Virus record (IMG/VR): IMGVR_UViG_3300013004_000063
Span: 1-48,360 of that record
Direction: 5' to 3' (one strand)
Origin: a virus
DNA: 48,360 nucleotides
Part shown: positions 1 through 8,500 of the stretch, in pieces
Layout of the letters: each line of letters begins with the position of its first letter
Position numbering within the stretch: position 1 is the stretch's first letter
The notes under the pieces: model-generated
What the model saw: the letters and a program-made list of their open reading frames with translations, nothing else
Told to the model about the DNA's origin: nothing
Database searches by the model: none
Program-made: the position numbers and the translations under genes

Positions 1-98
1 AAGTCAATTTTGTTGAACTTAAATTTTTGAGGACACTGCTGGAATGTCTGTATGGAAGAAACCGATAGGTGCGGTGGGGGTTTGAGTTCTCCTGTCAA
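1..98 (-). CDS. PD-(D/E)XK (RecB/Cas4-like) nuclease, N-terminal fragment
   Basis: The minus strand reads from a TTG at 98 to the window edge without a stop, giving 32 residues. They include LSVSSIQTFQQCPQKFKFNK, which matches the opening of phage and Cas4-type RecB nucleases: a Ser-rich turn, then F-x2-C-P-x2-F-K, where the Cys often belongs to an iron-sulfur cluster. The catalytic residues lie outside the window. No ATG or GTG start is available in this frame after an in-frame stop inside the upstream gene, so TTG with the weak upstream AGGG is the likeliest start. It lies six bases downstream of the Rad52-type gene and is probably co-transcribed with it, suggesting a joint recombination or end-processing role. 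The family call rests on one short motif. Confidence 0.6.
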   Translation of the reverse strand, partial: MTGELKPPPHLSVSSIQTFQQCPQKFKFNKID

Positions 99-103
99 TT
101 TCC

Positions 104-772
104 CTACTCTGCGCCTTCAAAAGATAAGCGTAGAGCCTCCCCAAGAAGCATGTCTAGTGCTTCGTGTGTTGCTGTTGCTTTTGTTGGCTTTGGTTTTCCA
201 TTTGCTGCTTCTGTCCAAAATTGATTCAAAAGCGATTTTTTACTTTCGTTGAATCCTTTAACTATTGATACAAAATTTTCCCATTTTGCCTCAATCTCAG
301 AATCAACTGGAGCAACGTTTTGAGTTGCATGCATGGCATCTTCAATGTCCATTGCGTCATCGGAGCGAGCCAAGTAAAGACCAACGCCAAGTGTTTGGGC
401 TGCTTTTTTCAAAGCGTCAGAAACTGCACCTTTCATCTCGTCTCCGAGGTCAACGATGTCTCCGCCTTTTGTGCGTTTGATTTTCTGACCACCAATGCCG
501 TCTCTTGTTACGAAAGGACCACTTGCATTTGTGTACTTGTCGTCAGACATCCAAGTGAGGCGAACATGAGCAACGATGTACTCTGGGTCCATAGCATCCC
601 TGTTGCACGAAATGACCTCAAAAGACCACTTGTCAACACCAAGAACCTTATTGAGCCTATTGATGACTTCACTCACAGGAATATAGGTGAGTCGTGTTCC
701 ACCCTTTGACATCGTTTTTTCCATCTCTGGAGCAAACGGTTCCGACAGCTGTTTCATTATTTCATTGCTCAT
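104..772 (-). CDS. Rad52/Rad22-type single-strand annealing protein
   Basis: A 222-residue protein with the Rad52-fold signature: an N-terminal YIPVSEVINRLNKVLG helix, then W-S-F-E-V, a beta-rich middle with a D-G-I-G-G-Q turn, and the conserved helix EMKGAVSDALKKAAQTLGVG at about residues 113-132, followed by LYL. Members of this family (phage Sak/Rad52-like recombinases) anneal complementary single strands during phage recombination and replication. The C-terminal 70 residues are a less conserved tail. The start codon overlaps the stop of the upstream gene by four bases, indicating translational coupling. The nuclease fragment immediately downstream would supply resected ends, a common pairing in phage recombination modules. 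Confidence 0.85.
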   Translation of the reverse strand: MSNEIMKQLSEPFAPEMEKTMSKGGTRLTYIPVSEVINRLNKVLGVDKWSFEVISCNRDAMDPEYIVAHVRLTWMSDDKYTNASGPFVTRDGIGGQKIKRTKGGDIVDLGDEMKGAVSDALKKAAQTLGVGLYLARSDDAMDIEDAMHATQNVAPVDSEIEAKWENFVSIVKGFNESKKSLLNQFWTEAANGKPKPTKATATHEALDMLLGEALRLSFEGAE

Positions 773-1266
773 TTGTTATCACCCTTTCGTACGATGACGC
801 TTGTTTTTAGTTGACCTACTTCGCAGTAATTATCTGCGTTGATTCCAATGCTTGAGAGTTCCTTGATGCGCCAGTAAGACGGAGCACAGTACTTCATTAA
901 ATCAAGTGCAACATCTTGTGGAGTTTTAATAATCTCTCCAGTATCCATGTCTACCGACATCTTTAGAATTTTGTCCACCACTGCACTAGCCAGTTCTTTG
1001 TGTTGCCAGCCCTTGCGGTCGTATGAACTTTTTTTCTCAATCTGTGCTCCGTTTTGTAGATTCAGAACATCTTTGTCGTTAATCATTGAAGAAAAATGAT
1101 GCGAAAAAGAATCATAAACAATTCCCATATCAGATTTTGCTAGGTTTAAGTTCAGAAGAACATTTGCTGCATCTTCTGTATCTGGGGAGGAATTGATGTA
1201 TTCACTTAGTGCTGCATCTAATTCTAATATTGCACGCCTAATATTGGCCACATTTTCTAATGTCAT
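769..1266 (-). CDS. Hypothetical protein upstream of Rad52-type gene
   Basis: A 165-residue protein I do not recognise. The N-terminal half is helical with an acidic Asp/Ser-rich stretch. The C-terminal half contains G-W-Q-H-K-E-L-A, a D-T-G-E-I-I-K-T-P segment and a C-A-P-S-Y-W-R-I-K-E-L motif. Comparable proteins often sit next to Rad52 or Erf annealing genes in actinophages, where they may assist recombination, but that is inference from context. It lies 31 bases downstream of the large terminase and overlaps the Rad52-type gene by four bases, so it probably belongs to one leftward operon. Confidence 0.7.
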   Translation of the reverse strand: MTLENVANIRRAILELDAALSEYINSSPDTEDAANVLLNLNLAKSDMGIVYDSFSHHFSSMINDKDVLNLQNGAQIEKKSSYDRKGWQHKELASAVVDKILKMSVDMDTGEIIKTPQDVALDLMKYCAPSYWRIKELSSIGINADNYCEVGQLKTSVIVRKGDNK

Positions 1267-1297
1267 TTAGTAATCCTTTTTGTAGGTATCTGTATTC

Positions 1298-2605
1298 CTA
1301 AATGAGTATAGAGATAGGTCTTCGTTGTGGCAACCCCAAACCAGCTAAATGTGTAAAAGCTCCAACGGCGGAGTCAACTTGGTCATCATGGTCTGTTGCT
1401 TCTGGAAAGCTGGAGAACTCATCTAGCCAATCGGTCAGCCATGGGCCCCTGACCACCCTGAGGTTGCCGTTAGCAGAAGCAGCAGCCAGTGGGCGTGCTC
1501 TGGTGACCTTGTCACCCGTTGCCTTGATTGCCCCGAAGTCGTAACCCGGAACAACATATCTCGCATACTGGTCAGCAAGGGCTTTACCAGAGGAGCCAGG
1601 TTCTTGTTCCATTCTTATTGGAACTCCATGGCCGTCTTCGTAGGCTGTCTGGGCAATCAATTGCTCCACCTTTTCCCCTTTGACCCTAACCCTCTTTACG
1701 TCGAGAACGTAGGCAATGCCTTGGTCAAAGAGCATCAATGTCCCAACCGTATAGTCGGGATTCGGATTTGAGTGGCTTGGCTCGGTTGCAGCAAGGTCCC
1801 AAAACCTCACTGCTCTTGCTGAACTCGTTATTTGAGGAATTTCACTAGAATCAAGTATTACTATTGACGTTCTATCAAATAGTGTTCCTAGGCTGGTTGA
1901 CCACCAGTCACCCTCTTCCAGCCTTCTTCTTTCTATTGGGTCTAGGGCTTGTAGGGCCTGCCTATAGGAAGCTGCGTCAATTCCTGGGTTGTCGGTAAGC
2001 TTGCTGGGTACAAATATTCTTCCAGTTGTTGGTCCTTCAACGATGAAGCGTTGTCTAACCCAGTTAGGGGCAGGGTTGGATGCCGCCCTCATTCTCAATG
2101 GAACCCTTGAAAGTGGACCAGAAGATGGGCGCCTAAGGCGGGAGAATAGGTATCTGTAGTCGGATTCTCGTATTTCGGTAACTTCGTCCATGCCTATGAA
2201 CTGAAACTCGGAACCCTTGTATCGCAAGTAGTCGCCAGCATTATTGAGGTAACCAAAGGACACCCTGGCTCCTGATGGGAATGTTGCTACGAAGCTGTTG
2301 TTGTTCCAGTGTACGTCGTCATATAGATTTATCCAGCTTTTAAATCTGTCCATGAGTGCCCCAGGGAGCGATAAGTCGGCAAATGTGCGCCTAAAAAGAA
2401 TTGCTGAATAATTAGGAATATCAACATACTGTAAAGCAGACATCAACAGCGCCGAGCTTTTCCCACCGCCAGCTGCGCCTCCAAATAAACCTTCAAGCGA
2501 ATTTGTTCTTAAAAACACTTTTTGGTTAACAGATGGCTCTTCGGGACAGAATGGAGGCATTTTAGGTTGAAGATACTCTAAGACTTTATTCCAGTCAGTT
2601 GTCAT
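1298..2605 (-). CDS. terL: Terminase large subunit (ATPase-nuclease)
   Basis: A 435-residue packaging motor that drives DNA into the prohead and cuts it. The Walker A loop is GGAAGGGKSS at residues 42-51. Walker B is F-I-G-M-D-E with D140 and E141. The RNase H-like nuclease domain begins with R-F-W-D-L-A-A-T-E (D270) and ends near D-H-D-D-Q-V-D-S, which supplies the last metal ligands. Length is normal for the family. The gene is on the minus strand, divergent from the portal and the rest of the head genes, and about 41 kb from the probable small subunit at 43662. Terminase and portal genes are usually adjacent and co-directional, so this arrangement is unusual. Confidence 0.95.
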   Translation of the reverse strand: MTTDWNKVLEYLQPKMPPFCPEEPSVNQKVFLRTNSLEGLFGGAAGGGKSSALLMSALQYVDIPNYSAILFRRTFADLSLPGALMDRFKSWINLYDDVHWNNNSFVATFPSGARVSFGYLNNAGDYLRYKGSEFQFIGMDEVTEIRESDYRYLFSRLRRPSSGPLSRVPLRMRAASNPAPNWVRQRFIVEGPTTGRIFVPSKLTDNPGIDAASYRQALQALDPIERRRLEEGDWWSTSLGTLFDRTSIVILDSSEIPQITSSARAVRFWDLAATEPSHSNPNPDYTVGTLMLFDQGIAYVLDVKRVRVKGEKVEQLIAQTAYEDGHGVPIRMEQEPGSSGKALADQYARYVVPGYDFGAIKATGDKVTRARPLAAASANGNLRVVRGPWLTDWLDEFSSFPEATDHDDQVDSAVGAFTHLAGLGLPQRRPISILI

Positions 2606-2654
2606 AACTACTTCCTATTCGTCGCCGAATCATGGACTAAGCTACTGTTGTCAT
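2606..2654. promoter_or_regulatory. Short divergent intergenic region between terL and head genes
   Basis: Only 49 bases separate the oppositely oriented terminase operon and the small membrane protein/portal genes. Promoters for both directions must lie here or just inside the flanking genes. I see no convincing -35/-10 pair and no strong ribosome binding site ahead of the 2655 start, so this is recorded for its position rather than for a recognised motif. Confidence 0.3.
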
Positions 2655-2855
2655 ATGCGAAATCTACTTTTGAAAACGAAGAATTATTTTCTAAAATTAA
2701 GAACATTGTTTAATCGCGGTACTTTCGCTTATTTAATGATGCTCTCATTTATACTATTTACAACAGTTGGTGCGGCATTAGTTTACCCCCCAGCTGGTTT
2801 TATAACCGCAGGTATTGCTTGCGGCCTATTCGGCTACCTCTTGGGGCGTGAGTAA
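2655..2855 (+). CDS. Small two-helix membrane protein
   Basis: A 66-residue protein with a basic amphipathic N-terminus (KTKNYFLKLRTLFNR) followed by two hydrophobic segments, about residues 25-42 and 46-62, the second Gly-rich and ending in L-L-G-R-E. It is probably an inner-membrane protein of the infected cell. It lies six bases upstream of the portal gene and is likely co-transcribed with it. I do not recognise a family, and a role in head assembly at the membrane would be pure speculation. The start has no clear ribosome binding site, so a later in-frame Met is possible. Confidence 0.55.
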   Translation: MRNLLLKTKNYFLKLRTLFNRGTFAYLMMLSFILFTTVGAALVYPPAGFITAGIACGLFGYLLGRE

Positions 2856-2861
2856 AAAAAT

Positions 2862-4886
2862 ATGGCATGGAACTCTCAAAGCAACAAATCGCTCAATAGC
2901 CAACAGGAAAAAACTATTGGTCCCGGAGCCATAGTCTCCAATAACCCAGGTTACGCAGGTAGGCCATATAGGGATACGTGGGACATAGAGCGCGCCTATA
3001 GAGAGGGAATGCAGAAAGTAACGTGGGTTGCTAGATGCATAGACGCTATTGCCGGTAACCAATCAAGGCTCCCAATTCAGCTTAGAAAAGATAACTCTCC
3101 AAACGGAGAAATAGTTACTGGCAGAAAAGCCCAAAATTCAAGTGTTTTAGAAATACTGAACAATAAATCAAATATTGGGGAAAACTCTTTTATATTTAGA
3201 TACAGGATGTCAGCTCAGCTTCTTTTAGGCACACGAGGGGTATTCATAGAAAAAGTAAGAGGAAGGGACGGGAGCATAGTTGGCATAAACCTTCTCCCAC
3301 CCCAAGCAACAGCCCCAATTCCAGACCCTAAGAAATTTGTTTCTGGCTACGAAGTAAGTATGCCGTTTGGTGAAAAGCAGTTTCTTAAACCAGAAGACGT
3401 TCTGTGGATTAGGCGACCTCACCCACTTGACCCATATCTTTCGCTGACCCCACTTGAAGCCTGTGGTGTTGCTGTAGAAATTGAAAATTTAGCAAAAATA
3501 TATAACAGAAACTATTTGCTAAATGACGGCAGGCCAGGAGGTCTTCTTGTACTACGTGGGGAAATTGATGACGATGATAAAGAAGAGCTTAAATCTCGTT
3601 TTCGTGGAAATCTATCCAGAGCTGGACACACTTCAGTTATTGCTTCTGACGAAGGCGCTGATTATATAGATACCTCTGCGAACCCAAGAGATGCTGCCTA
3701 TATTCAGATGAGGCAAATAACGAAAGAGGAAATACTTTCCTCATTTGGCGTGCCTGAGTCCGTTATAGGAAATGCTGCTGGCAGAACCTTTAGCAATGCC
3801 GCTGAGGAAATTCGCGTCTTTTGGATGGAGACAATGCTTCCTCATCTTGAGATACTTGAGCGTGGTCTTGACGAACTAGATGATGAATACTATTTAGATT
3901 TTGATACATCAAATGTTCCCATCATCATGCTCTATCAACAAGAACAGAGACGTTACCTAAAGGATGAGTTCCAATCTGGTCTTATTTCGAGCAACGAATA
4001 CCGCATAGGTTCAGGAAGGCCGGAAACGGAGTCCGACCTTGCTGACTCATTACTGATGAACCCTAACCTCGTACCAATCTCGAATACGAAGAAGAAGATG
4101 GAGCCGCCAGCGGCTGAAGTCGGAGGCCCTCCAGGAATGCCAGGTATGCCTCCAGGAATGCCAGGCATGGAAGGGGCGCCCCCTGGACAGCCAGTACCCC
4201 CAATTGGGGGAGCAGCAGAAGCCCCAGTTGACCCAAACACGATGGCTGGGGCTTTAGCCCAGACAGCAATGCCACTACCAGAAACTCAGGCAGCACCCAT
4301 GACGGGACAGGCGCCAATTCCTGGCGGAGCAGCATCGGCGGCTGGACCAATGATGTTTAAGGACGAGAATCAGGACATAAATAGGTGGGAAGAAATTCTC
4401 AACAGAGGGATAGAAAGAGTTCTGGAACGTCAACAAAGAGTTATTTTAGAAAAAGTTTCAGGGGTTAAGTCCAAGAAGGCGCTATTCGCTGGAACACTGG
4501 ATATTGACTCAATAATACAGATTGATGTTTGGGACAAGCAGATGGAAGAAGACATAAAACCAGTTATATCTTCAATCATTCAAGACTCCTGGTCTGTCAG
4601 GCACGGCAATCTTTCGGAGAAGTCTGCGGAAGTTAAGTACGACGTTGACTTCATCGCTCAAGTTGACTCTCAAATACGCAGAATATCTGAAATAAACATT
4701 GAAACTAAGAATTTTATGTCTAGAGCAATGTTTACCGCACTCAACGTTCCTGGGGAGGAAGAGAGGGCTTCGGCATTTAGGGCAGAGGTAGTTTCCTACT
4801 TCTCAAACCTCATGGCAAAAACTAGATTCAGCGTTGCGGAAGCAGAAGCAAGACGCGCCTGGACATTTGGAAAAGTGTTTAAGTAA
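2862..4886 (+). CDS. Portal protein (HK97-type) with long C-terminal extension
   Basis: A 674-residue protein whose first ~400 residues follow the HK97-type portal pattern: W-V-A-R-C-I-D-A-I-A near residue 55, L-L-L-G-T-R-G-V-F-I-E-K, P-E-D-V-L-W-I-R-R-P-H-P, the K-I-Y-N-R-N-Y helix, and F-G-V-P-E-S-V-I-G-N followed by T-F-S-N-A. Portals form the dodecameric DNA channel at one capsid vertex. Beyond residue 405 comes a Pro/Gly/Met/Ala-rich flexible stretch to about residue 500, then a 170-residue charged helical domain. Typical portals end near 400-480 residues, so this tail is an addition and might contact scaffold or cargo. The next gene starts 93 bases downstream and encodes the prohead protease. 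Confidence 0.92.
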   Translation: MAWNSQSNKSLNSQQEKTIGPGAIVSNNPGYAGRPYRDTWDIERAYREGMQKVTWVARCIDAIAGNQSRLPIQLRKDNSPNGEIVTGRKAQNSSVLEILNNKSNIGENSFIFRYRMSAQLLLGTRGVFIEKVRGRDGSIVGINLLPPQATAPIPDPKKFVSGYEVSMPFGEKQFLKPEDVLWIRRPHPLDPYLSLTPLEACGVAVEIENLAKIYNRNYLLNDGRPGGLLVLRGEIDDDDKEELKSRFRGNLSRAGHTSVIASDEGADYIDTSANPRDAAYIQMRQITKEEILSSFGVPESVIGNAAGRTFSNAAEEIRVFWMETMLPHLEILERGLDELDDEYYLDFDTSNVPIIMLYQQEQRRYLKDEFQSGLISSNEYRIGSGRPETESDLADSLLMNPNLVPISNTKKKMEPPAAEVGGPPGMPGMPPGMPGMEGAPPGQPVPPIGGAAEAPVDPNTMAGALAQTAMPLPETQAAPMTGQAPIPGGAASAAGPMMFKDENQDINRWEEILNRGIERVLERQQRVILEKVSGVKSKKALFAGTLDIDSIIQIDVWDKQMEEDIKPVISSIIQDSWSVRHGNLSEKSAEVKYDVDFIAQVDSQIRRISEINIETKNFMSRAMFTALNVPGEEERASAFRAEVVSYFSNLMAKTRFSVAEAEARRAWTFGKVFK

Positions 4887-4979
4887 ACCATTTCTGTAAA
4901 CGAACAATAAAAACGTCAATACTTGCTCATACATTAATCTTTTGTCGTTTATTATCGTTTAATAACACAAAGGAGTATC
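4887..4979 (+). promoter_or_regulatory. Leader of the protease-polyprotein gene
   Basis: A 93-base AT-rich gap carrying a strong ribosome binding site, AAAGGAG at 4970-4976, four bases before the ATG. Promoter-like hexamers (TTGCTC near 4923 and TATTAT near 4950) are present but not well spaced, so a promoter here is only possible. Confidence 0.4.
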
Positions 4980-5510
4980 ATGTCTTCTGCCGTCTTTAGC
5001 GACATACAATACAAGGCCAGTGCCGGGCAAGTAAATTTAGACCAAGCTCAGGGCATTGTTGAATGTTTCGTTGCTGGAATCGGAAACAAAGACTCCGTTG
5101 GTGACGTTTGCGCTACCGGTGCATTCACTAAAAGCCTTATGCGTCGTAAACCACGTGTTGTTTGGGGACATAACTGGAATGACCCAATCGGTAAAGTTCT
5201 TGAGATATATGAAGTTGCGCCATCTGACCCCCGCCTCCCAGGAAAAATGAGGTCTGCTGGAATTGGTGGTCTTTATGCAAAAGTTCAGTTTAATTTAAAT
5301 TCAGAAAAGGGACGTGAAGCCTTTGCCAATGTTGCATTTTTTGGTGAAGAACAAGAATGGTCCATTGGCTATAAAACCCTTCGTGCTCAATTCGACCAAG
5401 GCTCTCAGGCAAATATCCTCTACGAAGTTGAGCTTTACGAAGTTAGCCCAGTACTTCACGGTGCAAATCAGCTAACTGGAACAATATCTGTAAAGTCTGA
5501 TGAGAAGGGA
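4980..5510 (+). other. Prohead (capsid maturation) protease domain of polyprotein A
   Basis: This domain covers about residues 1-177. Features of the HK97-family prohead serine protease are visible: F-V-A-G-I-G-N-K-D-S-V-G-D, G-A-F-T-K-S-L, the catalytic-His strand V-V-W-G-H-N (H64), the catalytic Ser in E-W-S-I-G-Y (S128), and the acidic strand Y-E-V-E-L-Y-E-V-S-P-V. In related phages this enzyme removes the capsid delta domain and degrades scaffold inside the prohead. Here it heads a protein more than ten times the usual size. Confidence 0.92.
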
Positions 5511-8500
5511 GGGATGATTCCAATGATGACTTCTCCAATGGGAATGCCTGACACTTATGGGCAGCCAAAACCAGGTTCTGACATTGAGAGAAAACTTGAA
5601 GAAGAACTTTCAGCACGACTTGGAATGCCAGTAAAAATTCTGAAGATGGATAATGGTGTTGTTCATTTCAGCAGAGATGGCGAACAGGGTGAGCCTTCTG
5701 ACTACAAGTGCAGATATCACATGGGTGATGATGGCGTTTTCATGTTTGGCAGACCCGAAAGATATGAATCACCAGTAGCAAAGCCAGTTCAGAGAATGCC
5801 AATGGGCATGCCATCTAAGCCAATGACTACACAGAACCCTTTCGTCCCAGTAGTCGTACCGTCCGCCGTTCCTGGAGCTAGCCCATCATCTCCGCCAATG
5901 GTTCGTTTTAATTATCAGGGAACTGGGGCTCCTACTCCAGGGACAAATCCCAAGGTAGTAGACGAAGAACGAGACCTCGCAGAAGCGTTGATAAAGATTA
6001 CAAAAAGATACGGCAAGTTCAACGAAGACTCAACTGGTGTTTGGGCTGGCTACAAGTCTCCAGCAGAAAACCCTGTAGCAAAAATAGGTGTCAAATGCGC
6101 AAACTGCATCCTGTATGAAGGTAACGGAAAGTGCAAAATAATTGCCTTGGCCGTAGAGCCAGAAGGCAAATGCAGATTTGCCGTAATCCCTGACGGCGTA
6201 GTGACCATGGGTCCAATTCAGAAAATGAATTATGACATGGAACGTGAAGAAGAAGAAGTTAAGTGGCTCGAAGAAATAGAAGCCAAGCACCCAAGAGAAT
6301 TCCTTGATGGAAGTGCAAGAATTGCACTGCGTCGCAACTGGGTTAAAAGAGAAGAGTTAAAATCACTGTTCAGAATTGACGAGTACAGCGAAAAATCCTT
6401 GAATAGAGTTCCAGACGCTGGTTACGTTCTCCCAGTTTCACCAGAAAAAGCATTTGAGGTGAAACAGCTACTAGACCCAATAATTAATTACCACATGGTC
6501 GACTCGTATGTTGAAGATGGTGGAATTGTCTTTACGAATGGCGTAACGAAAGAATTCATTGAGGCTGTGTCGGAGGCGGCCTCTCCTGTTTTTTTTCAAC
6601 AAGAGAAAGCCTTAGGAAGAAGCGTATCTGGGAAGATACGCAATTCTAGTCGAGGTTTAACTGCAAGATTTAACCCAAAAGCGTGGGACGGCGATAATGA
6701 CGGTCTTGTTCAAGAAGGCACCGCTTTCGAGAGACCAGCAGTTCCAGGGGTTAATGACTACGCATCAAGAGGAAGAGTAGACACAAGACGGGCTACTCAG
6801 GCTTTCGAAGCTCAACAGCAGGGTCAAGCAGCAAATAAACCAGCAGCTCGTGGACTTTCGTCTGGCAGCGATTCATCTGATGGTGCTTCAAAAAAACTAG
6901 ACGACATCCTTGATGAGATGGATGACAGGTGGGATACTGACTCTTCTAGGGAAAAGTTTGGCGAGTACTTAGATACTTTGGACCCTGACGAACTGGGAGA
7001 TGCGCGCAACAATATAGGCGCACAGATAAAAAAAGACCAAGCATCAGCAAGAAATGATGGCTTACTTTCTGAAGATGTTATAAATAACGATTTTGATTCA
7101 CTCGTCGAAACTCTTAAAAGCGAATACGACATGGATGCAGTCGAGGCTGAAAACGAAGCAGGAAGAATGCTTGAGGCTGCCGACGCATATGTTGCAAGAC
7201 GTGAGAACTACCTTGCTGCACTTGAGGACATTGCACGCAGGTTGAGAGCCCCTAAGCCTAAAAAATCTAAAGAAGGCTTGAGTTCCGGTGAAGACAAAAA
7301 ATCAAACAAGGATTACTCAAAAAATCCAGGCTTAGCTTTGGACGCAGTTCTTGACAACGAGAATGGCGATGACGCATTCGATTCGCATGACAGGATTGTC
7401 AATGAAGTAAACTTTGACAACCTCTCGCAAGAAGAAGCCGAAGATGCTCTTTATGACCTGAGAACAAGATGGAAAGAGATACTCAAAGATATTAACAATG
7501 AGTGGAACGACGAAATGGTGGACAGGCTCACCTATCAGGACGAAGCAGGTCTAACCGAGATTCTGATGCGCGACGAGGAAATGAGCAAGGCGGTGGCTGG
7601 AAGAGAAGCCGAGCGCCTTCAGGACCTGTGGGACATAGCCAATCAGGCCGAGCAAACATACGAAATGCTGAAGAAAAAACTTAATACTCGTATAAATAGC
7701 TTCGACAAAAAAGGCGGTCTATCTTCTGGAGCAGATTCAAATGCAGAAGCTTCTGATAAAGAAATATTTGACTTCAGAATGGACGGCAACTCGTTAGACG
7801 AAGCAGCCGAAAAATTCAACATGACCAGAGAAAAGGTTAGGGCTGCCGAAATGAGGCGCGCTAGCGAACTTAGAAAATCTGGTTCTGGATTGAGTTCTGG
7901 CAGTAGGCGCGATAATAGAAAACGGAAGATAAGCAAGTTCCGCGAAAGCAATGAATACCTTGGCGATGTCGACGAAGTTCTTGACAGGTTTGACGACAGG
8001 GGTCTTACTGGTGGAATAGATTCCTTACTTGCAAAGGAAGGTATTGAATGGCCTGGCTTCGACGCTGAAGAAGAAGAGCTGGAGGCTTACAGGGAAGCAA
8101 GAGAAAAAATACGTGCCGAGAGAGGCATTCGCCCACTCGGTGAGGAATTAAGAGACGGATTTATTGAGGACCTTGGAGAAGCCCCAAGTGACTCAAAACA
8201 GTACATAAAGGACCTTCCTGGCTACGGCAATAGATTGGTTCTGCATAGAGGCAATTACGAAAGAATGACTACCGACTTCGCAAGAAACCCTGATGGCAAG
8301 TTTGGTAAAGATGCAAACCTTGGTGATGGTTGGTACATGGAAAAACTCGTATTTGACGACTACGAGGGAAGATACAGTGACGAACCGGATTTTGATACAA
8401 ATGGAGTAGTCGGCCCATTTAATTCAGAAGATGAAGCAATTGACTGGTGGATGGAGAATGGCGACAACGAAGATAACCCATCAGGACTTTCTTCCGGCGC

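Noticed and set aside
52-252. A 66-residue plus-strand frame containing G-G-G-L-S-S-P, resembling the polyprotein motif
   Set aside because: It lies antisense to the nuclease fragment and the Rad52-type gene, has a Leu-repeat composition typical of antisense reading, and lacks the final Gly.
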